From Paragonimus westermani (Eukaryota > Platyhelminthes > Trematoda > Plagiorchiida > Troglotrematidae): DNA of 64,000 nucleotides. This document shows, in pieces, positions 48,028 to 60,417 of the stretch (position 1 is the stretch's first letter; each line of letters opens with the position of its first letter). Location of the stretch: positions 183,223 to 247,222 of the forward strand of contig QNGE01000122.1 in assembly GCA_008508345.1 (NCBI GenBank), written 5' to 3'. The notes under the pieces are model-generated. The model was not told the DNA's origin. It saw only the letters and a list, made by a program, of their open reading frames with translations, and made no database searches. The position numbers and the translations under genes are program-made.

Positions 48028-51000
48028 GTATCCCTTGACTTATATCGCAGAGAAGAAAAACCCTTCACTAGAGAACAGATGGTAGAACATCAACCTGTAC
48101 TTAACTCGCGTACCGGTTTACTTATTTGATATCAAGAGGAGCTGGCAATCGTCCGTCTTTTTACCAGCCGGTGTTGTGTGAAAAACTAATTAGACTAGTG
48201 ACTCAAACTGAAGGGTAGAGCTTCTGTCAACTTATCTGCTCGATGATGGTCTAGTTTCCAAGGCAGCAGTAACTCCTAAAGATTGAATGGCGTCTAAAGG
48301 CCTACCAAAAGTGATGTCTTTTCCTATCATTTAAAACCATCCCATTAGCCTTACAATGAGGTTCCCATGGTTCTAAATTGTATCCGTCAACGTAATTATG
48401 AGTAACGGATGAAGTCATGTAAAGACCGAACGGAGATATGAATGTTCAGGCGTGCCACTTCTACTTAAATAGAGCTTTCACTGAATAAACCGCAGTTATC
48501 TCCTGTAACCTTCATATCGGATGAACAGATGGGTGGGTAGTATTTTACGCAGCAGCAGTGTGTCAGCGGTACGTGCAGTCAACAGCAGTGACTAGTAATG
48601 ACTCGTCTTCAGTCCTACCATCTACTAAATCATTGTAATTGACAAGGTGACAGAAGAAAAACCGAAAGTAACTCTACTTGGGACCCTAAGGTGGTAGCAA
48701 GTTGGCCTGTCAGGTAAGGACAGATCGTGAGAGGCCTCTTGAAACCTTGAGTGGTGCTCGTTTCCTAAGATTCGTTCACCAACAGATGTGTTAGCAAGGC
48801 TAGAGGTGTGGGAGTGCTACTCTAAAGTGATTTCAAACCCTCAGAACATTGTAGCATCACGCGGAGCTTGTATTAAGTTGTTTGGACTTAAGAAGGTGTC
48901 ATAAGATGAGACATCCGAAGAGTTCTTGTCGGCATCTAGAGATATGTTCGACCGAATAGGTAGTACTTTTGCTGGTATAGACACCCTATCTTATTGAGTA
49001 TATCAAGCAAGTCAATACTGAATCAGGTAGCGATTCAAACAAGAGCTTACTTCAAAAACAAGTTTAATGACAATCGATAGGAAAGATTGGGGTTTTAATT
49101 TTCAAAATTCACAAAGACGGTTGAATGTTTCCAAATAGCTGAGTCGCCCTACAAGCACTGTAGATTATAGTCCCTGAACAATGGTGCAAATGAGGTCGGG
49201 GCATAGAAGGCAAACAGTTTCACATTTAGGGTACAAAACAGATCAGCAGTGGTTACAAGAATATGGATGTGTAACCGCTAGACCGAGTCAAGTTAAATAG
49301 TCAGTGAACGCTTGCCCGCGAACATTCACAAGCTGCAGCATGATGGAGTCTGTAGAACCATCTCTGAGGTTAGACTGAGCGCGCAACTGAGTGTGAATAA
49401 ACCCAAAAGTGGTATGATGACCCGATCTCACGTGAATTTAGGTTGCGCATTCGAGTGCAAGCGCACATTCATGACGATTATTATGGCCTAGAATTTTACT
49501 GCTGAAATCCTCCTGTGCCATATCATGATGCCTGATATCGTGCATCCGCTGCGTGACACCAGCGGACTGAGTAAAAACAACGGTTCGGCTAATCATGAAC
49601 TTTCTCCCCAAAACTCGTCCGTTAATCTGTAGTCCCGTTGTACAGTTTAGCTCCTCTTTTGATCCCACGTGGCTTCGATAGTCACAAAGCTAAACCCTTT
49701 GAAAGCACCGGTCCGTCAGAAGGTGTGTACAAACTGTACGTAAGTCCGGCTAGTACCAGGGATGGTGAAACTCAAGTTAGTTAGGTAACGTACTCCGTAT
49801 GCCAACGAAGCGTTTGCCGCCCTGCAATTTGTTCAGCGTAGCCACTACTGCAAGAAATAAGGCATATGGCTGCCGAGCACTAATACGTTCACGGGCTATT
49901 AGTTTTTTGGCCGCTCCGTTGTCTATGTTCGGTAGGTGCCGCCTGCCCACCCGAAAAGTTTGTGACCACCATTAATATGGTTGGAAACATGCACCGTTAG
50001 TGAGTGTATCGTAGTCATTGGCGGGCCAATGTCCGTAGAGTTGTAGACCTCTCTGAGTGAACTTGTGATTTTTCTTAGTCGTTTGTTACATATTTTGCAT
50101 ACCGATTACTCGGCCGCTTTCTACGCTACTATCAGGACCATATTTAATATGAGCTGTAGTACTCAAGGTTACGACTCAGGATAGGAAACGGTGTAGATAA
50201 CGAAAACGTTAAACAGCATAAACCCATGGGAAAAATAATCAGCGTTGAACGAAGGGTAAGTATGTAGTCGATGGCAACTAAATCAACAATATTTCATCTC
50301 CATACCGCTTTCCTCGTAACGTTCATACGCGATCAAACAGTTTCTCATCATTACACTTGAATTTCTCTTTCACAAGTGAGACCCGTGAACACAACAAGAA
50401 AGAGTTAGACCATTGTCTCTCGAAATGACTGATCGATGAATCTGGACTACTTAGCCTCGGTTGCAAAGTCTCGTCGATTAGTTAATTATCGCACGTAGTT
50501 AGCAGCATGCAGTAACTGCATATATTAGAGGAGCGTACCGGAGCATTTCTTTTCTTATCTCATCCATTTAGTTTTACTAACAAATAAACATGTGCTGTTG
50601 AGATTGAAAAATGGATACTCGGAAGGCCGTCAATTCATCAGAAAATAAACATTCACTTCCGATGGTTCTTCTTAGACATCGCTGAAAGAATTTTAGACAG
50701 TGGAAATTTACTAGATGTTTCAATACCGTGCATCATAAACCCCATAACTTTCACTGGCAACTTGTTACGTATAACTCAGGAAACTGACATGAGGCACTGT
50801 GTCCATTGGAAGATTCAGAAAATGTGCGAAAAATGAGACACCGACCAGCGTACCAGTTTAAAAGTACTAGATCATAATACAAAATTCAGAGATAGTGGCA
50901 TAGATACGTTTGGAATGCTGCTTCCGTAAAATGACAGTTTTCACAAATAAACAGAACACAAAACCGCCACAATCAGAGAATCTTGTTTAATTTGAGTTGG

Positions 51001-52129
51001 AATAATTTAGAAACAGTGGACGGCACTGAATTGTTTAACACATACTGAAGTTGGTTCGGTTCTTTGAACGGCAAGACCATTTGGTCACCCATGCAACTCA
51101 ATGAGATCGATCCTAAACCGACTGGCTTGAAGCCGACAGGCCGTAACCATGGTTCCTGCTTACAGTATCCATGACACTGGTGGTTTTAATGTTTCCTACA
51201 AGTGAGCAACTTTGTCTGATTAGTTGCATATATTCCATGTTACTACCTGTATCTCGCGACTGAGGAAAACTTTCCGAATGTCTAACCGTGATTGGGCACG
51301 CTAAGTTGATTTGCAACCTTTCTGTTGGTCGTCTTCCGTGGAAATTTAAGCCAGCTTTTAACTCCCGCAATATTTGCTTGTTGTAAACACAAGAAGTGGC
51401 CTTGCACTTTACTTTGCGTGGACCATTGCAATCGGTAGGACTTAGTTATGAGTGACTCGGATGTACACAGTACCGTTAGTTGTAAAGTAACCTCAATGTT
51501 TTCTTCATTTGAAAACTCTCACTCAGTTTCAGGTGTTCGTTTTTTGCTAAAAGCAAAGCACCCCAGCTTTCCAATAATAACAATACCCACAGGTGGCGTT
51601 AACTTTCAGAGTAATAGACTACTTGTTAACAAGACACAAGCTATCCTTGTGGAGCTTGATCATCAAAAGAATGTGAATTTCTGATGTGTATAAAAAACGT
51701 AAAATCCAGCAAACTATCCTAAACCGTACTTCTGCCAGTTATTCATCACCAGAATTTCGGCTGTCCAGACTGAGCTTGACATGTCACGGGTCAATCAGGC
51801 ATTGGCCGGTTATTTTTCTGATACCGCTGTGATACCCTACGAGGTGCTTGGTCAATTGGCTGCAGTGCGTAGTTGAAAACCACGAGCATTCACTACTACC
51901 AACACAATCTACCACAAACACCTCGCTTCATAGTACACAACCTCCAACATCTCTCACGAATGCACACAGGAAACAACGTGAGGGTCCATAAGTGTCCGAA
52001 GGCATTTTGCACTGGTTTCTGATACTTCATATGAAGACTTCAATACGGACGTGTGTAGACAAAGCAGTAAGTTCAGCGAAATGACACACCCCTGCATAAC
52101 GAGTCTTTGTGGAACGTTGACGGTTCTAG
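48028..52129. other. No recognisable gene
   Basis: Frames such as 49438-49668 and 51113-51370 (both minus, 76-85 codons) and 51448-51684 (plus) carry no motif I can identify. Base composition is somewhat less AT-biased at 48.2-50.2 kb, which could reflect very old transposon sequence. Confidence 0.45.
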
Positions 52130-52520
52130 CTTTTATAACTTGGGTAAAAACATTAATACTTTTCTCAACTGGATGTCCAAGTGAGAAATAAACATGACGA
52201 ATTTCCTCCCAAGAGTGTTACACTTTGCTCGTAACGCTGTGTTTTCCTAATTTCATTCATTAACAACTTGATAGATACGGCAGGTAATCCGTTTACGTTT
52301 ATTCTTGCTGGATCTGGTGCAAATACCTTATAAATAGGCAATGTTCGCTAGCGAAAACCTCAAGCTAAGAAGGAACCTAGTCATAAATGCTGATAAAAAT
52401 ACATGATTATTCGGCAGTTCATCAGAGAGTAATAACATAAAAATGGTACGCCCACCAACCGTTGATTCAGCTGGATCAGGATCATCATTTGGCTTCGATA
52501 AGTGGAAATCAATCAAATAG
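52130..52520 (+). pseudogene. LINE relic: reverse transcriptase fragment
   Basis: VFLISFINNL near 52238-52268 resembles the L-F-L-I-F-I-N-D-L block that follows motif B. The frame with NADKNT, a TGA, then LFGSSSESNNIKM near 52386-52445 resembles the conserved L-N-A-D-K-C-T-x-L-x-F-G-S-S-x-x-x-N-N block of the same CR1/Jockey-like family. That block also appears in the 36.5-kb relic as KCAHVSLGSDFINN. The distance between the two blocks fits. The F-A-D-D catalytic site that should lie between them cannot be read. The fragment is old and truncated at both ends. Confidence 0.45.
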
Positions 52521-55500
52521 ACTGACAAAGGGTGATTCTACTTCCTATAGTATGAACATCCTTTATACTTAACTACATCTTGTCATATAAAGGAATTTTT
52601 TGTCAATCGCCTTTCGTAAGAAGGCATCGACAAGAAGGAAACTTGAAACCATTTTTTTAAACGTCCGGACTGAAAATACAGAGTATCAGTAGAGTTTTGC
52701 ATATTTTAACTATAACCGTCTTTCATCTTATATGTTATAGAAATGTTTTCATATATTAACCGTAGTCATCGTAAAAACTCTACCTCAAGAAGGGCCGTTT
52801 TAATGAAGAACATCGTTTTCCGTCTTAATTAAAGTAACTAGCCTCACTTAAGACCACGGACCACAATCCCGGTGTAATTTGATTCAATCACCCTCTTTCA
52901 GAAAGATTAACAAAAACAGATCGTGGCGTTTTCTCTCTTCGTTCATCTCTCTGAATACGGAGACCAATACGGCTGACCTCTAACAAACCACAGACCGGCG
53001 GCTCAGTGCCATACGTATACACGCTTAGGAATGATTGAACCAACAGTTAACTGTGAAACTGGTCACTTCATATGGTGACAATCACAATCAGCCTGTTTAA
53101 TTTTGGGGTTGTCTTGAATAACAGAACGGTGTTCACGAGTATGCAGTGAATTATATTGATTTTATTTACCTGGCACAACTTTTAGTCACAATCTAATAAG
53201 TTATCGGTCGCTTTAAAACACTGATTGTTCCAAATCAACTAGCCACAACAAATGCGCGCCTATAGATGACAATTCCTAGTTGGACAACCATCACTGGACG
53301 GAGAAGAACCCGCCAACGAACACTTCAAAATCCAATCAATGTCAGCGCGTTACACAAAGAAATGATTCTCGTTTAACATCGAATATTGAAATAAATTTTA
53401 GTGTATGGCACAACTCTCTGAGGTTCAAGTGACATGTGTATCACACGGACGGACAAAACCACCTTTTGTTTAAAAAAGAAAGCACAATTCAGTAATGTCT
53501 TGTTCACGCTAATGTGATGTAAGTCCGGTCTAGATTCAAAATATTTTTGACCGTTTGGCTCACAAAACAGCCGCATAAAATTAGACAGTAACTATTCAAC
53601 GTCACTAGTTGGACATCAGTGAAATGGTCTGCCCAGAAGACAACAAAAACCAAGGGATGTTGGTGTGGTGTAAGCTATGTACAACTGTAACTACACATAA
53701 GCCTGCCTACTAGCAGACTGCCATGTGCGATGCATGTGGGAGTAACATATCTTTACTATGTTTAATTCAAGAAGAATGCGGCTCAAATCCGTGATTAAAT
53801 CTCACGGCCTAGCACAGTGAAGTTTCCGTCACTGCATGTTCTATTGCTTGAGGACAGTATAGTGGGTTCCGGTTACAGAATGATGTAAACAAAGGACTTA
53901 TGTTGGACACAGTTTCATCAAGTAAGCAAAAGGGACGACCTTCAACAACTGCAACGCTTAGTAATGTTAACAAGACTCACCCCCACCGATGACAGACCAG
54001 GCGCATCCGTCTGCTTCATGCTGAACATCACGAGCATCCATATTCGAAAGTTGGGATCACATATGAGTGGTGTTCAACCTGGAATCACCAAATACTCAAC
54101 ACTTTCCATATTCAACCTTCGTATATCCTGATCCCTATTGCTCTAAGTTGAAAATAAGTTTGACCCGCAACTGTTGAAGGTTTGCATCCTATGATTGTCA
54201 AAATTAAGGTTTTCTTCTGCTGAGCGTCCACCACACATGTGGTTGCAGTGTTTCACCATTTTGTTGACTGCCGAGTTATCTGTGCTGTATATCTTCCTGT
54301 TGCCATAGTGGCAAATTCGGCATCATGAACCTAAGGTACAATGTGGACGACGATGTTTTTCAATGCATTTAAACAAGCAAATAAATATCAGCCATTCAAC
54401 GCGTTTTAAGCTTATAGTTGTTACGCTGCAAAGAAAGGTTTTAAACGATTTCGCGCAGAAGTATACTGAAAACGTAATGAGTTGTTTATATTGCCACGAT
54501 CTCGATAAAACTTTTCCGTAGTTCAATCAGACAATCAAAAGAGCGTGCAGAAGCCTAGGTGAAATTGTCACTTTTGTTGAAATTGTGTTAATCACCTCAG
54601 TCTTAGATCGTAGAGTTCACAGTGTCATCCACCAATATCATTTACCTGTCCTGTCGCTACCAGAAAGTATATAAAGACTGCAGTTTCCTACAGCCGTTAA
54701 GTTAGACAACTCATAAACTGATCGCAGAATCATCAGCGAAAAAAGTTGGGGAATACATTTTTTAATGTAGAAGTGTACGACTAAAAATAACCAAAGAGAA
54801 TGTAGAGTTGTGTGAACTCATTCATGGTGACGTTTTAAGTGTTGACAGTGTTCAGCAGGCTTCCCTGACAACTGAGAAATAGTAACAGTCCTCTGCAAAT
54901 CTTCTAAATAAACCCAACACAGGCGTAAGAATTACTCCTTTGTATTAGTTGCTAGAGGCTCATGATAATCAGCAGTGATATACATTGATAGTGCAGTATC
55001 TAATAGAGGCATTTGAAATCCAATGTCTAAGGAATGTCGTGATTTTGAAGTCGATTTTCTCATTTGGAAGGTTTTATAAAAGATCGCACGTGTTTGGAAG
55101 ATCAAAGGCAGAAGAAGGGGTCGATACCGTAGCCACTGCATGAGTTTCTGGAAAGATGAATGTTACACCTAAAACGGGTCTTTTATCGTTGTAAACGCTA
55201 GCGTGATGAACAACTGACACACAACCGGTGCACTAGTGAGAATCAGTAGAAAACGCTTTTATCAGTAAGAGCCGTCTTGTTTGCAAAATGTTCTCAGTAG
55301 CTCGAAATCACTCTGCAACTACAAGTAAGGTCAAACACATTTTAACACGGATTTCTAATACAGCAGCGCATCTGATAAATTCGCAATCAGTACATATGTT
55401 ATGCGAAGCAATAATTATTTATACTTATTCCTCTATTTAGCATGCATCGATCCTTTCAGATGAGGACATATCAACCCATTTTAAGAATCTCAACAATTTG

Positions 55501-58500
55501 CCCGGCTCAGTTTTGTAAGTGTCGACCAAGTGAATACGATTTTCATTTACCAACAACGACTTAAATTTTATTAAATATTTTGTGAGGACTTTCAGGACAA
55601 CCAAAGTTCTGCCATTCATGCAAAACACTGAAGCCGTTATTATGCGATTATTCTTCAGAAGACAGTGACACCAAAAATCCATAAATGTACTCACTATTTC
55701 ACTATTTCAAGGACAGCTTCAAACATTCCCAACAGACGAAGACTTTAGAACAGTCCTGGATTAGTTTGCAGAGATCACTTACGATTATAATAGTGGGTGA
55801 ACTCGGGCCACTATCCTTACGGAGCGAAAAAGTATCCTTCTATGTTGACAAATCAGTAAGAGTGTAGGTAGTAAATCATTTGGTACTCTTCGATGTCTGA
55901 TAGTGTTGAACATACTTCGTGGTCATGCGCAAGTTGTTCTATTAGCCGCAGAACTGTTCATCCATGCCGAATTTGGACTCAACAGACTGTTCGCTTAGAA
56001 AAGACTCGAGCAGGAGGGAGACTGGCTATGACCTGCAGATATAAATGACGAAAGATAGGTCCTAGGATTTTACAATGCTGTGCTTTATCTTAGCGCTATT
56101 AACTGACACAACCAAGCCGTTGTACTTCAGAACATAATATGCACTCTGGAAATGGTCGCCTCTAAGTACATGTGAAAGATTTCGACTGTGGCACATAACA
56201 TCTGGAAGCACTATCTTCTGTAAATTCAGAAGTCTGCCTAGTGTAGAGACGGATATTTTGAGGCGGGTAACTACGTTTGCTTGACTTCCAATAACAGTCG
56301 CTGAAGAAGGGATTTTCAATAAATCCGTGATTTATCTTTAAACCTTTCACAGTTCCTTCTGAAAGGAGGGTGTTATCAGTAGCTTGAAAATCTTTATAGC
56401 AGAAGAATGTTAAAGTAGTCCAACTGCTTTTTGACATGTTTGTTTTCTATGGCCAGCTGTTCATACGACCGTCATTGCACTGTCACAGTTTCAATCGACT
56501 CGACGGTGACTGAGATTAACGTGAAAATGATAAACCCGGTGAAACACGAAAATGAAAGTGGATCAAAATGTGCAATACAAAGCTAAGTAAACATTTCCGT
56601 TTCTCAAGCAATGTCTAAGACAAAACTAGGCTATCAAGGAGTAATATGAACAGAGCAGGAAATTTGCTGTCTGGTGGAATTGTAAATTCAACATAGAATT
56701 CGATCCCTTTTTTCACCATTTTCTTTTCGAAATGAACTTACTGTGGAACCTAATCATTCCGTCAGAAGTGCCCAACTCCATTATGACAAGAAAATGAACC
56801 CCTTTCGATGCTGACACGTAACAACCGCGTTGACTGCTATGGGACTGATCTTATATATGGCACCGTCAAGTTATTACAGACAGTATTCAATCGCATTCAC
56901 TTTAGTGTGATTCTGTGTTTGTCCAACTAATTCAAGAAAGGATACAGTAAAATCCCTGTAAAACTCAATTGTGAGATCGCTGTTGTAGTGGTCAGTGTGG
57001 TTACCATTATAAGCTGCAGTCCAACCCCCTGTTGCACCAAGACTGTCTTCTACTGGCAAGTCTTAGGCTAACGATAAAAGCTCGAATCTGTTGTTTCATC
57101 TTACGACTTGCTTTTCGAAATGTCTGTCTGGATAACGCAGGTTTGATTAAACGTGAATGATTTTCAACTTGTATGTCGTATAAAATGTACACTGTTTACT
57201 GAACTATCCATCGGTAATCTTACACATGTCGCAACCCTCCTGTACTATTCTTCCCACCCAATACAGCTCTCCCCTTTTAACCAGTGGCAGAAAATTTCAC
57301 AAGAAGTTGAAAAAGCAATCTGACGATTTGCAAATTAGTCTACAATTATCGAATCTACAAATACTTGCGACTGAACTTTTGATAGCCGAGTTGTTAGACG
57401 TTAAATGCACTCACAACTGAGTCTAAGCCATTGCGTCCCGTTTGATTGCAGTATTTTGAAATGAAACATTTGGTTGAAGGTACGCTCTGATTTGAGTTCA
57501 ATTACAGTGCACAACAGCGCGCCAAACTGGAATTTGCACCCAGAATCAACTGCTTAGAACAGGAGCTTGTCGTTAACTGCTCACGCTGACTGTGAGGTTT
57601 TGAACAAGAAGCAGGCGAATGAACCAAACAAAAGAAACATCGTTCACTCTCCAACTGAAACGATCGGGCAAGCTGAACGCTATTCACATATGAGAGCGAT
57701 TGAGCGTTTAACGATCAACAGAATACTGTCAACACAATGACTCACATGTAAGACAGGCGGAGCAAGAATTCCCAGCTGAATGAATATGTACTCCATTGGT
57801 TAGCTCTACTGCGGGTGAACGTGTAAACTAACGCGTCCTTCCGAAGTGAGATAGTCGAAGAGCTAACTTGATAGCAAAATCTAAAATCAAATATGTGTTT
57901 CTCAGGCTACCTGAAGTATCACTATAAATTCATAACTATATGCATGTGTGTAAACTCTCGATTTCAAAAACGTCGCTAAGAAGGAGTGAACTCCCTGGTT
58001 AGTCATACACCGATACATCCCGCATATGCCTACAAATTTTGCACGCAATAAATGGATCCTAGACTACAGTGCACGAGTGACCAAAAGAAATAATTACACA
58101 CCAGTCTCAAAATATTTCTAACGTTATTCGTTTCCCTTCCCAAGCGGTACATTTTATTGTAAATGTGGATGGATTAAGACGATCGTCCGTAGTTGGCGAA
58201 AAGTCAAGTTACGGTTAACGGGAACTGGAACGCAAGTTATTTTCTATTGCATGGACCGCTTCTTAACGAAGTTTTATTGCAACAGATGCCGTTCAGCCAG
58301 AGGCTGGTAACCGATCGTTAACCAAACCACGGGCAACCTGTCAACAGTGAAGTGTGGACATGTGTATGCATCAAGATTTTGTGGTTGCTGCACGTTTCAA
58401 ATGGCTGTTTGTTTGGTAGCAAGAATAAAAAGTCTGTGTATCTGACAGATTATCTGTTTCATGATAAGATTCAATCTTTACAGAACTTGCACTGGATTAT

Positions 58501-59827
58501 TTTACACCAAATTCTGCGATGCTTTTCAGAAAACCAGGTCAACAGACCGCAAACAAAATTTATTTGAATTGGTATAGAAGCCTCCAGCATAAACAGCTTG
58601 GAACCCCGATACATCCGTTGAACAACAGTCCAAACTTTAAAGTACGTCCACCGGATTGCATCCAGTTGCTCTCTTTTCAGTCGTAATTATCAAGAAGTGA
58701 GAAATAACTAGCTACCAAGAACTCAGCGAATTCTGTAACCCATCTTTTTATATTACACCCAGAATAACCAGCTGGAACCGCCATACTTTTCAGATTAAAC
58801 ACACAACACATAGTGACGGACATTCATGTATCTAGCTACTAACAACATTCTCTTACTAGTTTCAGTTTACAAATTATTAAAATGGACAATTTTGTTTTAT
58901 ATATAAGTGTTGAACTGTCATTCAAAATTTGCACCTGTCCTAGTGTCGTGTGGAAGAGGTCGTAAAATTTAAGAACGTAAGTACAAGCAACTCCGGTCGC
59001 CTATGAGTACTTCATAAGCAAGCACAAATGGAAATGTGCCAAGATGAGAATATTCCAATGCAATGTTTCTCTAGTTGTACGTGATTCAGTCAACATGCCT
59101 GCACTCAACAGTAACTTTACTAGTGAAACCATTATGTACCAAGAACAAATTGTGTAAGATGTACTATGCCCCTGCACTCTCTTCCATCATATCACACATG
59201 ATATACACAAGATTAACTTTGAGAAAATATACGGAACAATCGGACACAACCGTACACTGCCCGCTAGATCTTCCGTACTTCTGACCTCATGGCGAATGTC
59301 TTGTAGACACGAGATTATCCTAACTAACCCTCTTTCCATTCGCTTGCACAGTGGATTACTTTTCTGATTTTTGGCGACGTTTCTGGATTCATATAGTAAC
59401 TGAGCTGTAGGACGTGTTCGGTAATCGATGAGAAAGACTAGCGAGACTAATGTTCAATTCACGATCGGCTGATACTTACAAACTGCTGAAAATCTCTGGA
59501 GATATTCAGATATTCTTGGGTGGTATAGATACCTGTTCATTCTTCTGCATCGAACTGCCAACAGCAGTAGATAACCTTATAAATTGCATGGCGAACAGTG
59601 CAGGAACGAAAAGAACCCCTCCTCTAAAAGGCTGGGTCATATCAACTTCTGGTAATATTCTTTGGGTTGCACAGTGCAGTATCTTATCTTGGTTTTATGG
59701 TGGACCGGTCAAGAATAGTTTCTCGAAGCTACCCTCTTCCACATCCTACTTTTGAGATCCTCGTGGTTTTTGCTCAAAGCATTATGATTTCAATGTTGTG
59801 ATGAAGATTTCGTGCCAATTTCTTTTT
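52521..59827. other. No recognisable gene
   Basis: Seven kilobases with short open frames only (longest 91 codons, 56162-56437, minus). The frame 57226-57420 (plus) is rich in leucine and lysine but lacks a domain. I see no repeats, RNA genes or transposon motifs. Confidence 0.5.
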
Positions 59828-59923
59828 TGAAACAATAGTTCCCATCGATAAATTTGATAAAAACCAATAGTAGCATGTAAGATGTCTTGCGCAATGACAT
59901 TTCGTTCGCATCTCATCGGTTAC
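59828..59923 (+). repeat. Dispersed short repeat, copy B
   Basis: Matches the first part of copy A (32661-32757), with a shorter A run and a few substitutions. The last about 60 bases also match the minus strand of 60350-60411, so copies B and C form an inverted pair with roughly 425 bases between them. Confidence 0.85.
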
Positions 59924-60290
59924 AAAACACCTACAGACCGGCCACTCAGTGGACCCTAGAACGGCTTTCAGAGTGTTCTTCAGACCCACGCTAAAGCAGG
60001 CTCTCAATATTGCTGAAGCCGTCGCAATACATCGACTGAATCCCTCTTTATGCGCTCAGAAACAGTTGGTGACTAACCTTTCACTTTGTTGGTAATAATG
60101 CAACTGGTACTTTTTACAGTAATTCAGCTCTTGTTTGTTTTTCTGTAGATTTTTTCTAACCATATCTGACATTTACCACTCAATATGTATGTATCTTTTA
60201 CCACCCATTTATTGCATCAAAATTATCAATCAGTTGCATTTTACTGCTTCCGCTTTGGTCACCTGACTGACTGTTTCAAATATTTCTAGA

Positions 60291-60417
60291 TTGATTTCGC
60301 CTAGCTGCTTGCCCCTTAACTATATAAAGTGTATGTTAATTTCGCAAAAGTAACCGATGAGATGCGAACGAAATGTCATTGCGCAAGACATCTTACATGC
60401 TACTATTGGCTTTTTTC
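60291..60417 (-). repeat. Dispersed short repeat, copy C
   Basis: On the minus strand it matches copy A from the A run (about 32691) to GGCGAAATCAA (32821). It differs mainly where A has a run of G (TTGGGGGGTGGG against TTAAGGGG). It carries the part of the unit that copy B lacks, so the shared middle is the only part present in all three copies. Confidence 0.85.
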
